Shown in pieces: positions 19,637-28,166 of a stretch of 64,000 nucleotides of DNA; positions within the stretch are counted from its first letter, which is position 1, and each line of letters begins with the position of its first letter. Under the pieces are notes generated by a model. That model saw only the letters and a program-made list of their open reading frames with translations, made no database searches and had not been told where the DNA came from. Both the position numbers and the translations under genes were made by a program. This DNA is from Myxococcus dinghuensis (lineage in GTDB: Bacteria > Myxococcota > Myxococcia > Myxococcales > Myxococcaceae): assembly GCF_024198235.1 (NCBI RefSeq), contig NZ_JAKCFB010000029.1:1-64000 (forward strand). The letters run 5' to 3'.

Positions 19637-20785
19637 GTGAAGCGGACTCGCCGGCTCATCAGCGTCTCGCACTCCTATGTCGTCGCGCTCAACCGCCGAC
19701 TGGCCAACGAGATGGCCCGCGTGGGGCGGGACGCGTGGGAGGTCACCGCCGTCGCGCCGCGCGCCTTCCATGGGGACCTGAGTCCACTCGTCCTCCAACG
19801 TGAGCCGGACGAGGCCGCGCGCGTCGAGGACATCCGCGCGTTCTTCAGTCGCTCCCTGCACCTGTTCCTCTTCGGCCCGGAGCTGCGGGCGCACCTCGCG
19901 CGGGGCGTGGACCTCGTGCATTCCTGGGAGGAGCCCTACGTATTGGCGGGCATGGAGGTCGCGCTGCTCACGCCACGTCGGGTGCCCCTGGTCTTCTCCA
20001 CCGCGCAGAACCTCTCCAAGCGCTACCCGCCGCCCTTCGCCCAGACGGAGCGCTTCGTCGTCGACCGCGCCTCGGGGTGGATGGCCTGGGGAGAGACGGT
20101 GCGCGAGAACCTGCTCCAGCGACCGGGCTATGCCTCCCGCCCTTCCCGCGCCATCCCCATGGGCGTGGCCCTGGAGGCATTCCAGCCCGACCGGGCCCAG
20201 GGCGAGGACTTCCTCCGCGAGTTGGGGTGGTCCCCGTCGGGCCCGCCCGTCGTCGGATATCTGGGCCGCTTCGTCCCCGAGAAGGGCGTGCCCCTGCTCA
20301 TGGCGGCCCTGGACGCACTCGAGACGCCGTGGCGCGCCCTCTTCGTGGGAGGCGGGCCTCTCGAGGAGGGGTTGCGCGGCTGGGCCACGAGACACGGTGA
20401 CCGGGTCCGCGTCGTCACGGGCGTCCCGCACGCGGGCGTTCCCCGCGCGCTCAACGCCATGGATGTGCTGTGCGCGCCCAGCCAGACGACGCCTCAATGG
20501 AAGGAACAGTTCGGGCGCATGCTCGTCGAGGCCTTCGCCTGCGGCGTCCCGGTGCTCGGCAGTGACTCCGGGGAGGTGCCGCACACCCTCGGCGACGCGG
20601 GCATCGTGCTCCCGGAGTCCAAGCCCGAAGCGTGGACCGAGGCCCTGGCCACGCTGCTGGAGAGCCCGGCACGATGCCAGGAGCTGGCTGAACGCGGACG
20701 CGAGCGCGCCGCCTCCCGCTTCGCCTGGCCCGTGGTGGCCCGTGCCCACCTGGACTTCTTCACCCAGGTCCTGGAGCAACGCTGA
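19637..20785 (+). CDS. GT4-family glycosyltransferase
   Basis: 382 aa from a GTG preceded by GAGGGA. The N-terminal domain starts RRLISVSHSYVVALNRRLA, a GT4 subgroup beginning. The C-terminal domain has VGYLGRFVPEKGVPLLMAAL and EQFGRMLVEAFACGVPVLGS with the E-x7-E pair. It lacks the usual GG loop, like other enzymes of this subgroup. It converges on the next GT4 with 6 bp between the stop codons, so no separate terminator fits there. Confidence 0.86.
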   Translation: MKRTRRLISVSHSYVVALNRRLANEMARVGRDAWEVTAVAPRAFHGDLSPLVLQREPDEAARVEDIRAFFSRSLHLFLFGPELRAHLARGVDLVHSWEEPYVLAGMEVALLTPRRVPLVFSTAQNLSKRYPPPFAQTERFVVDRASGWMAWGETVRENLLQRPGYASRPSRAIPMGVALEAFQPDRAQGEDFLRELGWSPSGPPVVGYLGRFVPEKGVPLLMAALDALETPWRALFVGGGPLEEGLRGWATRHGDRVRVVTGVPHAGVPRALNAMDVLCAPSQTTPQWKEQFGRMLVEAFACGVPVLGSDSGEVPHTLGDAGIVLPESKPEAWTEALATLLESPARCQELAERGRERAASRFAWPVVARAHLDFFTQVLEQR

Positions 20786-20791
20786 GCGCGC

Positions 20792-21934
20792 TCACCCCAG
20801 GCGTTCCATCGTCTCCACGATGCGCGCGGACATGGCGTCCCACGACTGGCCTCGCAGCGACTCCGACAATGCGGCCACGTGAGGAGCCCAGACCGGCGCG
20901 TTCGTCTTCCAGGACTCCAACGCGCGGATGAGTGCGTCGACATCGTCTGGGTCATCGAGCAGCAACGCGCGCAGTGCTTCGGGGTAGCGCTCCGCCACGC
21001 CCGCCGAGCGACTCACCAGGGCAGGCAGCCCGGCGCACAGGGCCTCGTGGACGCCCAGCCCATAGGCCTCGTAGCGGGTCGGCGCCACCAGGAGGTCCGC
21101 CGCGGACAGCAGCGCCGGCACGTCTCGTCGGAAGCCGAGGAACTCGATGCGCTCGGACAGCCCCTTCGCCCGAGCCTCTGCTTCCCACGCCTCGCGCTGC
21201 GCGCCCACGCCCACGACCTTGAGGTCCACACCCCAGTCCGCGTGGACATTCAGCCGGGCCCAGGCCTGGAACAGCGTGTCGAATCCCTTGCGACGGTCTC
21301 CCAGCGCGCCGATGAACAGCGCCACGCGCCGCTCCTCGGGCCAGCCCAGCGCAATCCGCGCGGCGGCGCGTGCCTCCGAGGAGACGGGATGGAAGCGCTC
21401 GGCGTCACTGCCGTAGTAGACGACGTGGACCCGCGCCTCGGGTACGCCCGTGGCGGTGACCAGGTCCGCGCGCGTCCGCTCCGAGTTGGCGATGATGACG
21501 TTCGCTCGCCACAGGGCCCTGCGCTCGTCGTTCAGATAGAGGCGACGGCTCGCGTGTCCCTTGAGCTGTCGCAGCACGCCGCCCACGGGCTCGGAGGCGT
21601 AGGCGCCGTGGACATAGTGGACCCAGTTGGCGCCGGGGACGACGCAGTTGCCGCCGTTGGCCAGCACGCGCCCACCCTCCGCGCGGGTGCGCAGCGCCCA
21701 GGCCCTGCCCGCCGCGGCCAGCAACGGCTCGCCGAGCATGTACGCGTTCGCCGGCTTGGGGACCTCGATGAAGCGCACGTTGGGGAAAGCGCGCAGCTCC
21801 TCCGAGATGCGGTGAGCCACCAGTCGCACCGGTCCGCCCTGCTTCGCCAGCCAGAGCGCCAGCGCCAGGTTGGCCCGGTCCATGCCACCGGTGGCAACGA
21901 AGTCACCGGAGATGAGCGTGTAGGGTCTTCGCAT
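20792..21934 (-). CDS. GT4-family glycosyltransferase
   Basis: 380 aa from ATG 21932-21934; a TTG at 21949 is an upstream alternative. Either way the start lies inside the end of the Wzy-like gene (32-47 bp overlap). It has the GT-B features PYTLISGDFVATGGMDRANL, VALFIGALGDRRKGFDTLF and TRYEAYGLGVHEALCAGLPA with the catalytic Glu pair. It is last of the five-gene unit led by wzc. Predicted to add a sugar to the repeat unit. Confidence 0.87.
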   Translation of the reverse strand: MRRPYTLISGDFVATGGMDRANLALALWLAKQGGPVRLVAHRISEELRAFPNVRFIEVPKPANAYMLGEPLLAAAGRAWALRTRAEGGRVLANGGNCVVPGANWVHYVHGAYASEPVGGVLRQLKGHASRRLYLNDERRALWRANVIIANSERTRADLVTATGVPEARVHVVYYGSDAERFHPVSSEARAAARIALGWPEERRVALFIGALGDRRKGFDTLFQAWARLNVHADWGVDLKVVGVGAQREAWEAEARAKGLSERIEFLGFRRDVPALLSAADLLVAPTRYEAYGLGVHEALCAGLPALVSRSAGVAERYPEALRALLLDDPDDVDALIRALESWKTNAPVWAPHVAALSESLRGQSWDAMSARIVETMERLG

Positions 21935-23390
21935 GCGTCCAGGCGCCAAAGAGCGCCGCGTTGAGCAACCAGAACTCCATGCCCACCTGGCTCATGAAGA
22001 ACGGATAGCTGAAGGTCAGCGCGAGCGCGCCCAGGTTGTACGCGAAGATGACGCTCCCCCACAGCCAGAACTCGTCGTCCGCGGCTTCTCGCTGCCGTGC
22101 GATGCGGAAGACCCACGCCATCGCCGCCAACAGGCCCAGCGGATAGAGCACGAGGACCAGCACGCCGCCGTCATAGACCCACGCGGTCCATTGGATCTCC
22201 GCCCACAGCCCGGGATACTCGGGGTCGGAGTTGTCGCCAAAGTAGGCGTTGGCCATGCCGTAGCGGCCCAGACCGGCGCCCAGCGGATACTCCGGCAACA
22301 AGTGCTCGAACGTGCCCTCGAGGAAGTGGCCCCGGTTGCGCTGGTAGACGTCCTCCGGCTTCGCCTCGATGAGGCTGTTCCAGCGCGCGAGCACCGCGTC
22401 GCCGCCGACCGTGACGGCCCAACCGAAGGCGAAGACTCCCGCCACGCCCACCACAACCAGCAGCTTCGCCAGCCGCACCAGACGCCCGGTCAACGTGAGC
22501 ATGAAGGCCAGGGCCCCCAGACAGATGACCAGCATCAACGCAATCGACCGGACCTGACAGAGGTAGAGGCTGAGCAACCCCACCAGGATGCCGCCCGCGC
22601 TCAATCCCCGAGCCAGTCCCTTCCTGGAGGACAACAGGAAGCCGCTGCCCAGGAGCACCGAGTAGAACGCCCCAGTCGCAGCGCCGCCCGGCATGTCCGT
22701 AAGCCCCATGGGGCGCAGGACGCGCGCGCCACTGGCTGTCTCGAACTCGAGACTGCGAACATACGAATCGCCCTGGGATTGGATGGCCGACGAGAGGTTC
22801 GGCTGGAAGCGCCCCGGGAAGTACACCTGGAGCACTCCGACGCTCGCGCTCGCCACGTTGAAGAAGAAGAGCAACGCCAGCGTGAGGCGGAACGTCTTCG
22901 CGTCGATGGACAGCCGCGTCACCCAGAGCAGGGGCGCGGCGATGGCCAGTTGGATTCCCAACTGCGCCGCGCCCGCGAAGGGGCTGACCGTGCCGGGATT
23001 CAAGAACCCCAGCAGCGTGAACCCCAGTGAGCCGAGCACGAACGGGAGCGCTGGATGCTTGAGCCCCCGTCCCGGCACCATCACCAGCAACAGGAGGCTC
23101 ATGCCGAACGCCAGGATGCGCACCACCACGCGCAGCGCGGACATGGCCTCCACCAGCAACACGAGCTGGCAGGCGATGAGCAGGCAGACGAACCACGGCA
23201 CCCACCGGCTCGTCGACCAGAACCCCGCGCGCACCCCAGGGGGCGCGGGAGCCGCTGCCGCGACCGCCCCCGGCACCACCTCCAACGGCGCTCCAGGTGC
23301 GCGGCGCACGTACCGCCGCCCCAGAACACCAGGCCCCTGGAGACCAGGCCGGGCCCGCTGAGGCTGCGCCATGGGACGCGGCGCCTTCAT
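21903..23390 (-). CDS. O-antigen ligase/Wzy-like polysaccharide polymerase
   Basis: 495 aa from the ATG at 23388-23390, which overlaps the upstream GT4 stop as ATGA; a longer frame has no support. After a basic, Ala/Pro-rich N-terminus of about 60 residues come some ten or more membrane segments. A large soluble loop follows at about 330-400 with RNRGHFLEGTFEHLLPEYPL and GAGLGRYGMAN. The multi-span fold with a big periplasmic loop containing conserved Arg and Gly residues is typical of the WaaL/Wzy superfamily. It could polymerise repeat units exported by Wzx or ligate the chain; polymerase is favoured by its place next to wzc. In M. xanthus the assigned BPS polymerase lies elsewhere as I recall, so this may be a second enzyme. 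Confidence 0.8.
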   Translation of the reverse strand: MKAPRPMAQPQRARPGLQGPGVLGRRYVRRAPGAPLEVVPGAVAAAAPAPPGVRAGFWSTSRWVPWFVCLLIACQLVLLVEAMSALRVVVRILAFGMSLLLLVMVPGRGLKHPALPFVLGSLGFTLLGFLNPGTVSPFAGAAQLGIQLAIAAPLLWVTRLSIDAKTFRLTLALLFFFNVASASVGVLQVYFPGRFQPNLSSAIQSQGDSYVRSLEFETASGARVLRPMGLTDMPGGAATGAFYSVLLGSGFLLSSRKGLARGLSAGGILVGLLSLYLCQVRSIALMLVICLGALAFMLTLTGRLVRLAKLLVVVGVAGVFAFGWAVTVGGDAVLARWNSLIEAKPEDVYQRNRGHFLEGTFEHLLPEYPLGAGLGRYGMANAYFGDNSDPEYPGLWAEIQWTAWVYDGGVLVLVLYPLGLLAAMAWVFRIARQREAADDEFWLWGSVIFAYNLGALALTFSYPFFMSQVGMEFWLLNAALFGAWTHAKTLHAHLR

Positions 23391-24514
23391 CCCTGCCCGC
23401 TCCCAGGACGCGCGTCGCGCAGGTCCTCTTCGAAGCCTCGCAGGAACACGGAGGGCTCGCACAGGAGCGCCGCTCTCGCGGGCCCCGCCGCGCCCAGTCG
23501 CCCCCGAGCCTCCGCGTCGGCCACCAACCGCAGCAGCGCCACCGACAACGCCCCCGCCTCCGGCGGAACGAGCACGCCACACGTCGCGTCGACGATCTCC
23601 AGCGGCCCGCCCTGGGCCGTGGTCACCACGGGCAGGCCCGCCTGGAGCGCCTCGACGAAGGCGAGGCCGAAGGGCTCCGGTGACGTGTTGGGCTGGCAGT
23701 GCACATCCGCCGCGCGCAGCAGCGTGGGGACATCCGAACGTTGTCCCAGGAACCTCACGCGCCCCTCGAGCCCCAGGGCCCGGACCTGCGCGTGCAGCCC
23801 CTCCACGTAGCGCTGCTCCTCCTCGCGCTGGGCGCCGCCCACCACCCACAACCGCCAGCCCCGCGCCTCACGCATGCGAGCCAGGGCCTCCAACAGGAGG
23901 CGATGCCCCTTCCACGCCTCCATGCGGCTGACACAGACGATGACGACATTCCCCTCGCCCGCGCCCAGCTCCGCGCGGATGGCGGCGCGAGCCTGGGCCG
24001 GCAACGGCGCCACGGGGGCGGGCACCAGGGGATGTCGGACCCGGAACGTCGCCCGCGGATAGACATTGCGCAGGGAGTCCGCGGTGAAGCGGCTGTTGGC
24101 CAGCACCAGGTCTGGCGGCGTGGCGCGAGCCCAACGCTCCAGCCAGTGCCGCCCGGTCAGCGCGTCATGCTGATAGAAGACCAGCGGCACACCCGCCGCT
24201 CGCACCACCGCGCCGAAGAGCGCCTGCGGCCACGCCGCGTGGCACACCACCGCGGAGTACGCCCCTGCCCCCAGCACCACGTCCAGGGCCTTCCGGGCGG
24301 ACCACACCGTCCACGGCCGCCCGACGCGCGCCGCGCCCAACGGATGTACCGCCGCGCCCGCCTCCCGAAGCTCCTCCGACAGCCGTCCCTCGAAGCACAG
24401 CGCGAACTCGTGCACCGTGCCCGTAGCGTGCCGGGCCGACTCGCGCGCCAGCGTCACCAGGAAGGACTCGATGCCCCCGTAGAGATTGCCGCTGTAGACA
24501 TGGAGCACACGCAT
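23387..24514 (-). CDS. GT4-family glycosyltransferase
   Basis: 375 aa. It opens MRVLHVYSGNLYGGIESFLV (Gly loop), with VCVSRMEAWKGHRLLLEALA at the donor domain start and PEPFGLAFVEALQAGLPVVT as the E-x7-E motif. It lies 10 bp downstream of another GT4 and overlaps the Wzy-like start by four bases. It is part of the wzc-led unit and cytoplasmic or peripheral to the membrane. Confidence 0.88.
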   Translation of the reverse strand: MRVLHVYSGNLYGGIESFLVTLARESARHATGTVHEFALCFEGRLSEELREAGAAVHPLGAARVGRPWTVWSARKALDVVLGAGAYSAVVCHAAWPQALFGAVVRAAGVPLVFYQHDALTGRHWLERWARATPPDLVLANSRFTADSLRNVYPRATFRVRHPLVPAPVAPLPAQARAAIRAELGAGEGNVVIVCVSRMEAWKGHRLLLEALARMREARGWRLWVVGGAQREEEQRYVEGLHAQVRALGLEGRVRFLGQRSDVPTLLRAADVHCQPNTSPEPFGLAFVEALQAGLPVVTTAQGGPLEIVDATCGVLVPPEAGALSVALLRLVADAEARGRLGAAGPARAALLCEPSVFLRGFEEDLRDARPGSGQG

Positions 24515-24524
24515 GGTCCCCGCC

Positions 24525-25766
24525 TCAGGTCCCCACGGCGGCGTCCCGCGTCGGAGGCTCCGCGCGCACCGGCCTCCCCAGCGCCTCCGCGTACAGGTCC
24601 AGACTGCGAGAAGCCATCACGTCGTGCCGCAGCTCCGCCTGGGCACGCTCACGCGCCCCACGCCCCAACCGCTCCGCCAGGCCGGGCTCGTCCAGCAACC
24701 TGCGCGCGGCCCGGGCCAGGGCGTCCGGCTCCCCCACGGGGACCGTCAACCCCGACTCCTCGTGTCGGCTCACCCACGACACCCCCGAGTGGGGAATCGC
24801 CGTGTTCAGCACCGGCAGCCCACTCGCCATCGCCTCCGCCTGGGACAAGCCGTACGCCTCGCTGCGGGCATTGCTCGGGAACCACAACGCGGTCGCCGCG
24901 CGGTAGGCCCCCGCGAGCGAGTCCGGTGACAGGTACCCCGCCCAGGTCACCCGCTCGGCCACGCCCAGCGCCTCGGCCCGCCGACGCGCTTCTTCCCCCA
25001 GGGGTCCCTCCCCCACCACCAACAGCCGTCCAGGCACCCGCGCCAGCGCATCCAGGGCGGTGAAGAGGCCCTTGTAGTAGACGAGCCGCCCCACCATCAG
25101 CCACAGGGGCTGCCCCTCCGAGACCGAGCGCCAGTGCCGCTCCGCCTCCAACGCGGCCGTCGACGGCTGGAGGAATGGCGACGGGTCGATTCCCAGCGGC
25201 AGCACACGCACCTTGTGCCGGAACTGCTGGAGCAGGGCGGAGCCAGGAACGTAGGCCTCGCTGTTCGCCAGCACGCGCCGCGCCCTCGCATACAGCATCA
25301 TCTCGAAGGGACGGAACAGCGCCCCCGCGACCTTCTGGCGGATGATGTCGCTCTGGTGCGTGATGACCAGCGCGGGCAGGCGCGGCATCGCGTTGAGCGC
25401 CAGCACCATCGTGGGATTGGGCGTCTGAAGGTGCACCACGTCCACGCCCCGGGCCAGCATGCGCCGCAGCGTGCCCGGCAACTGGGGCAGCACGTCCATG
25501 CGCGCCACGGACGCGCTGCGGCCCAGGCGCACCACGCGCACCAGCCCGTCCCAGTCCTCGCGGGTGGGGCTGCGCCCGTGGAACTCGTGGCTCGTGCCCG
25601 AGCCGTCCGCCGAGTGGTTGGCGCAGAGCACCTCCACCTGCGCCCCCAGCGCGGCCTGCGCGCGGGCCAGCGTCTGGACGTGGCTCTCGATGCCGCCGGA
25701 GGCCGGAGGATAGAACTTCCCCAGGTGCAGCACGCGCAGGCCCGCGCCCGGCATGGGCGCGCTCAC
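24525..25766 (-). CDS. GT4-family glycosyltransferase
   Basis: 413 aa from a GTG at 25764-25766 that overlaps the wzc stop as GTGA; an ATG lies four codons in. The frame is open far upstream because it is antisense-free shadow of wzc, so this start was chosen by the overlap and by where GT homology begins: RVLHLGKFYPPASGGIESHV. It also has LPLGIDPSPF, LWLMVGRLVYYKGLFTALDA and SEAYGLSQAEAMASGLPVLN (E-x7-E). It resembles mannosyl- or rhamnosyl-type GT4 enzymes. Confidence 0.87.
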   Translation of the reverse strand: MSAPMPGAGLRVLHLGKFYPPASGGIESHVQTLARAQAALGAQVEVLCANHSADGSGTSHEFHGRSPTREDWDGLVRVVRLGRSASVARMDVLPQLPGTLRRMLARGVDVVHLQTPNPTMVLALNAMPRLPALVITHQSDIIRQKVAGALFRPFEMMLYARARRVLANSEAYVPGSALLQQFRHKVRVLPLGIDPSPFLQPSTAALEAERHWRSVSEGQPLWLMVGRLVYYKGLFTALDALARVPGRLLVVGEGPLGEEARRRAEALGVAERVTWAGYLSPDSLAGAYRAATALWFPSNARSEAYGLSQAEAMASGLPVLNTAIPHSGVSWVSRHEESGLTVPVGEPDALARAARRLLDEPGLAERLGRGARERAQAELRHDVMASRSLDLYAEALGRPVRAEPPTRDAAVGT

Positions 25767-27958
25767 GACCGCGCCATCCCGTCCTTCGGCTCCTCGGCGG
25801 CGTACTGCCCGTAGCCCTGGTAGGCCAGGTACGAATCCCCGTAGCGCGGCGCCCGCAGGTCCACGTCGTTGAGGATGGCGCCGTACATGCGCGCCTGCAC
25901 GTCCGCCAGCGAGCGCAGCGCGCGCCGGGCCGACTCGCGGTTCGTCTTCCCCGCCTTCAACACCAGCACCACGCCGTCCGACTGCGTGGCCAGCACCGCC
26001 GCGTCCGCCACCGCGTTGAGCGGCGGGCTGTCCAGGATGACGCGGTCGAACTTCCCCGCCACCTGCTTGAGCAGCTCCGCGAAGGCGCGCGTGTGCAGCA
26101 ACTCCGCCGGGTTGGGCGGCAGCGGGCCACACGGCAACACGAACAGCCCGGGCACCTCCGTGCTCTTCACCGCCGCCTCCAGCGAGCCCTCCCCCACCAC
26201 CAGCGAGGAGATGCCCAGCTCGTTGGGCACCCCGAAGGCGCGGTGCAGCCGGGGCCGGCGCATGTCCGTGTCCAGCAGCAGCACGCGGTTGCCGCTCTGG
26301 GCCATGGCCACGCCCAGGCTGATGCAGGTGGTGGACTTGCCCTCCTGCGGCCCGCTGGAGGTCACCACCAGCGTCTTGAAGGGCGTGTCCGGCGACATGA
26401 ACAGCAGGTTGGTCCGGATGGCCCGGCAGCACTCCGCCACGGACGACTTCGGCTCGCGGTGGACGTACAGGTCCCGCTCTCGCGGCGCCTTGCTGCCCTC
26501 GATGCGCGGCATGACGCCCAGGAACGCCAGCCCCAACCGCTCCTCCACGTCCTGCTGCGTGGACACGCTGTTCTCCAGCATGTCCAGGAGCAACGCCATG
26601 CCCAGCCCCGCCAGCACGCCCAGCACCAGCCCCATCATCAGGTTGCGCCGCACGTTCGGCTTCACCGGCACCCACACCGGCCGGGCCAGGTCCAGCACGC
26701 GCACGTTGCTGGTGCGCAGCAGGCCCGACAGCTCGATGTCCTTGAGCCGCTTGAGCACCAGGTCGTAGAGCCGCTGGTTGTTGTCCGACTCCCGCTTGAG
26801 CCTGTCGAACTCGATGGACTTCTTGTTCACCTGGAACGCCTCGGCCTTCGCCTCGTCCAGCAGGCGCACCAGGTTCTTGCGCTGGGCCTCCGCCTCCGTC
26901 AGCTCCGTCTCCGCCGAGCGCACCACGTTGGTGAGGCTCTTGAGGAAGTCGCCGCGAATCACCGCCAGCTTCCCCTGGCACTCCAGCAGCTTGGGGTGCT
27001 CCGCCAGGTAGCGCTCGCCCAGCTCCGCGCAGGCGATGCGCGCGTCCGTGTACGCCTTGCGCAGGTCCTGGATGACGCCGTCCTTCGCGCCCGGCAGCGC
27101 CTCCGCCCACGTCTCGTCGTCCGGCGACGCCTTGCGCAGCTTCTGGATGGCCTCCATCCGCGCCTGGAGCGCGGCGATGCGCGTGCTCACCTCCGTGAGG
27201 TGCAGGTTGAAGCTGTTGATGCGCTCGCTGACGATGCTCATCCGCGACTCCAGCGACGTGGACAGCATGTCCGCGTCCTTCTTGAAGTCGAAGACCGCCA
27301 GCTCGCTCGTCTTGGACTGGCGCTCCAGCTCCGACAGCCGCCCCTCCAGCCAACTGCGCGCGTCGTCCGTCATGCGCAGCTTGAGGGCCAGGTTCTCCGC
27401 CATGTACGCGCCGGCCACCTCGTTGGCGAGCAGGGCCGCGCGCGCGGCGTCCCCGTCGTCCACCGCGATGTTCATCACCCGCGAGTCCTTCTCCGGCACC
27501 ACGCGGATGCGCGTCTGCAACAGCCCCACCGCGTCCGCCGCCTGCATCGCCTGCACGCGGGCCTTCTCGTCCGGGATGTTCGCCAGGCCCAGGAAGTCCG
27601 CGTCGGTGGACAGCCCCAGCTTGTCCACCACCCGGCTGGCCACCGCGCGCGAGGTGATGACCTCGCTCTGCGTGGCGTAGTACTCCTTGTTGAACCAGTA
27701 GTTGCCGCGCTCCTCGCCCATGACCTCCTTGACCTCGGTGTCGAGGAAGCGGGGCGCCATCACGTCGATGATGAGCGAGGTGCTGGCGGAGTAGACCTTG
27801 GGCTGGCGCAGCGTGTAGGCCGCCGCCAGCCCCGTCACCACCACGGCCACGCCCAGGACGACCCACTTGCGCCGCCACAGCGCGCGCAGCCGCGCCATCA
27901 CCCCCGCGGGGGTCGGGCCGCCGGCGCCACCGGCCGGGTCGAACACGGTTCCTTCCAC
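25763..27958 (-). CDS. wzc: Wzc-type polysaccharide co-polymerase with fused BY-kinase
   Basis: 731 aa from a GTG at 27956-27958 with GGAGAG upstream; longer in-frame starts lack a ribosome site. Order: N-terminal membrane span (about 26-45), Wzz-like periplasmic domain with long coiled-coil stretches, second span (about 440-460, VRRNLMMGLVLGVLAGLG), then a tyrosine-kinase domain. Walker A SSGPQEGKSTTC, Walker A' LLLDTDMRRP and Walker B VILDSPP are intact. The tail RYGDSYLAYQGYGQY carries five clustered tyrosines for autophosphorylation. The protein sets chain length and couples polymerisation to export. Size and context match BtkB/WzcB of M. xanthus (recalled). It heads a five-gene unit and is divergent from the GT2-methyltransferase gene. 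Confidence 0.93.
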   Translation of the reverse strand: MEGTVFDPAGGAGGPTPAGVMARLRALWRRKWVVLGVAVVVTGLAAAYTLRQPKVYSASTSLIIDVMAPRFLDTEVKEVMGEERGNYWFNKEYYATQSEVITSRAVASRVVDKLGLSTDADFLGLANIPDEKARVQAMQAADAVGLLQTRIRVVPEKDSRVMNIAVDDGDAARAALLANEVAGAYMAENLALKLRMTDDARSWLEGRLSELERQSKTSELAVFDFKKDADMLSTSLESRMSIVSERINSFNLHLTEVSTRIAALQARMEAIQKLRKASPDDETWAEALPGAKDGVIQDLRKAYTDARIACAELGERYLAEHPKLLECQGKLAVIRGDFLKSLTNVVRSAETELTEAEAQRKNLVRLLDEAKAEAFQVNKKSIEFDRLKRESDNNQRLYDLVLKRLKDIELSGLLRTSNVRVLDLARPVWVPVKPNVRRNLMMGLVLGVLAGLGMALLLDMLENSVSTQQDVEERLGLAFLGVMPRIEGSKAPRERDLYVHREPKSSVAECCRAIRTNLLFMSPDTPFKTLVVTSSGPQEGKSTTCISLGVAMAQSGNRVLLLDTDMRRPRLHRAFGVPNELGISSLVVGEGSLEAAVKSTEVPGLFVLPCGPLPPNPAELLHTRAFAELLKQVAGKFDRVILDSPPLNAVADAAVLATQSDGVVLVLKAGKTNRESARRALRSLADVQARMYGAILNDVDLRAPRYGDSYLAYQGYGQYAAEEPKDGMARS

Positions 27959-28166
27959 GTCTCGTCTCTCCTGGAGCGCTGCGGTGGAGTCACCGGCCCG
28001 GCACGCGCGCGCCCCGACCTGCACCCACACCCACGCCGTCACCGTCGAGCGTGCCGTGTCCGCCCCGGGTTGTCCATCGTTCCGCCGCCGCTCGGACGCC
28101 CACCATGCACCCACGTCCCGGACAGGGACGCGCACGACCCCGGCCGCCTGTGCTAGGGAGCCCGGT

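Noticed and set aside
24525..27878. Reading the GT4 gene as fused to an upstream 700-codon extension
   Set aside because: The extension is an out-of-frame shadow of wzc. The GTGA overlap at 25,763-25,766 and the place where GT4 motifs begin give the true start.
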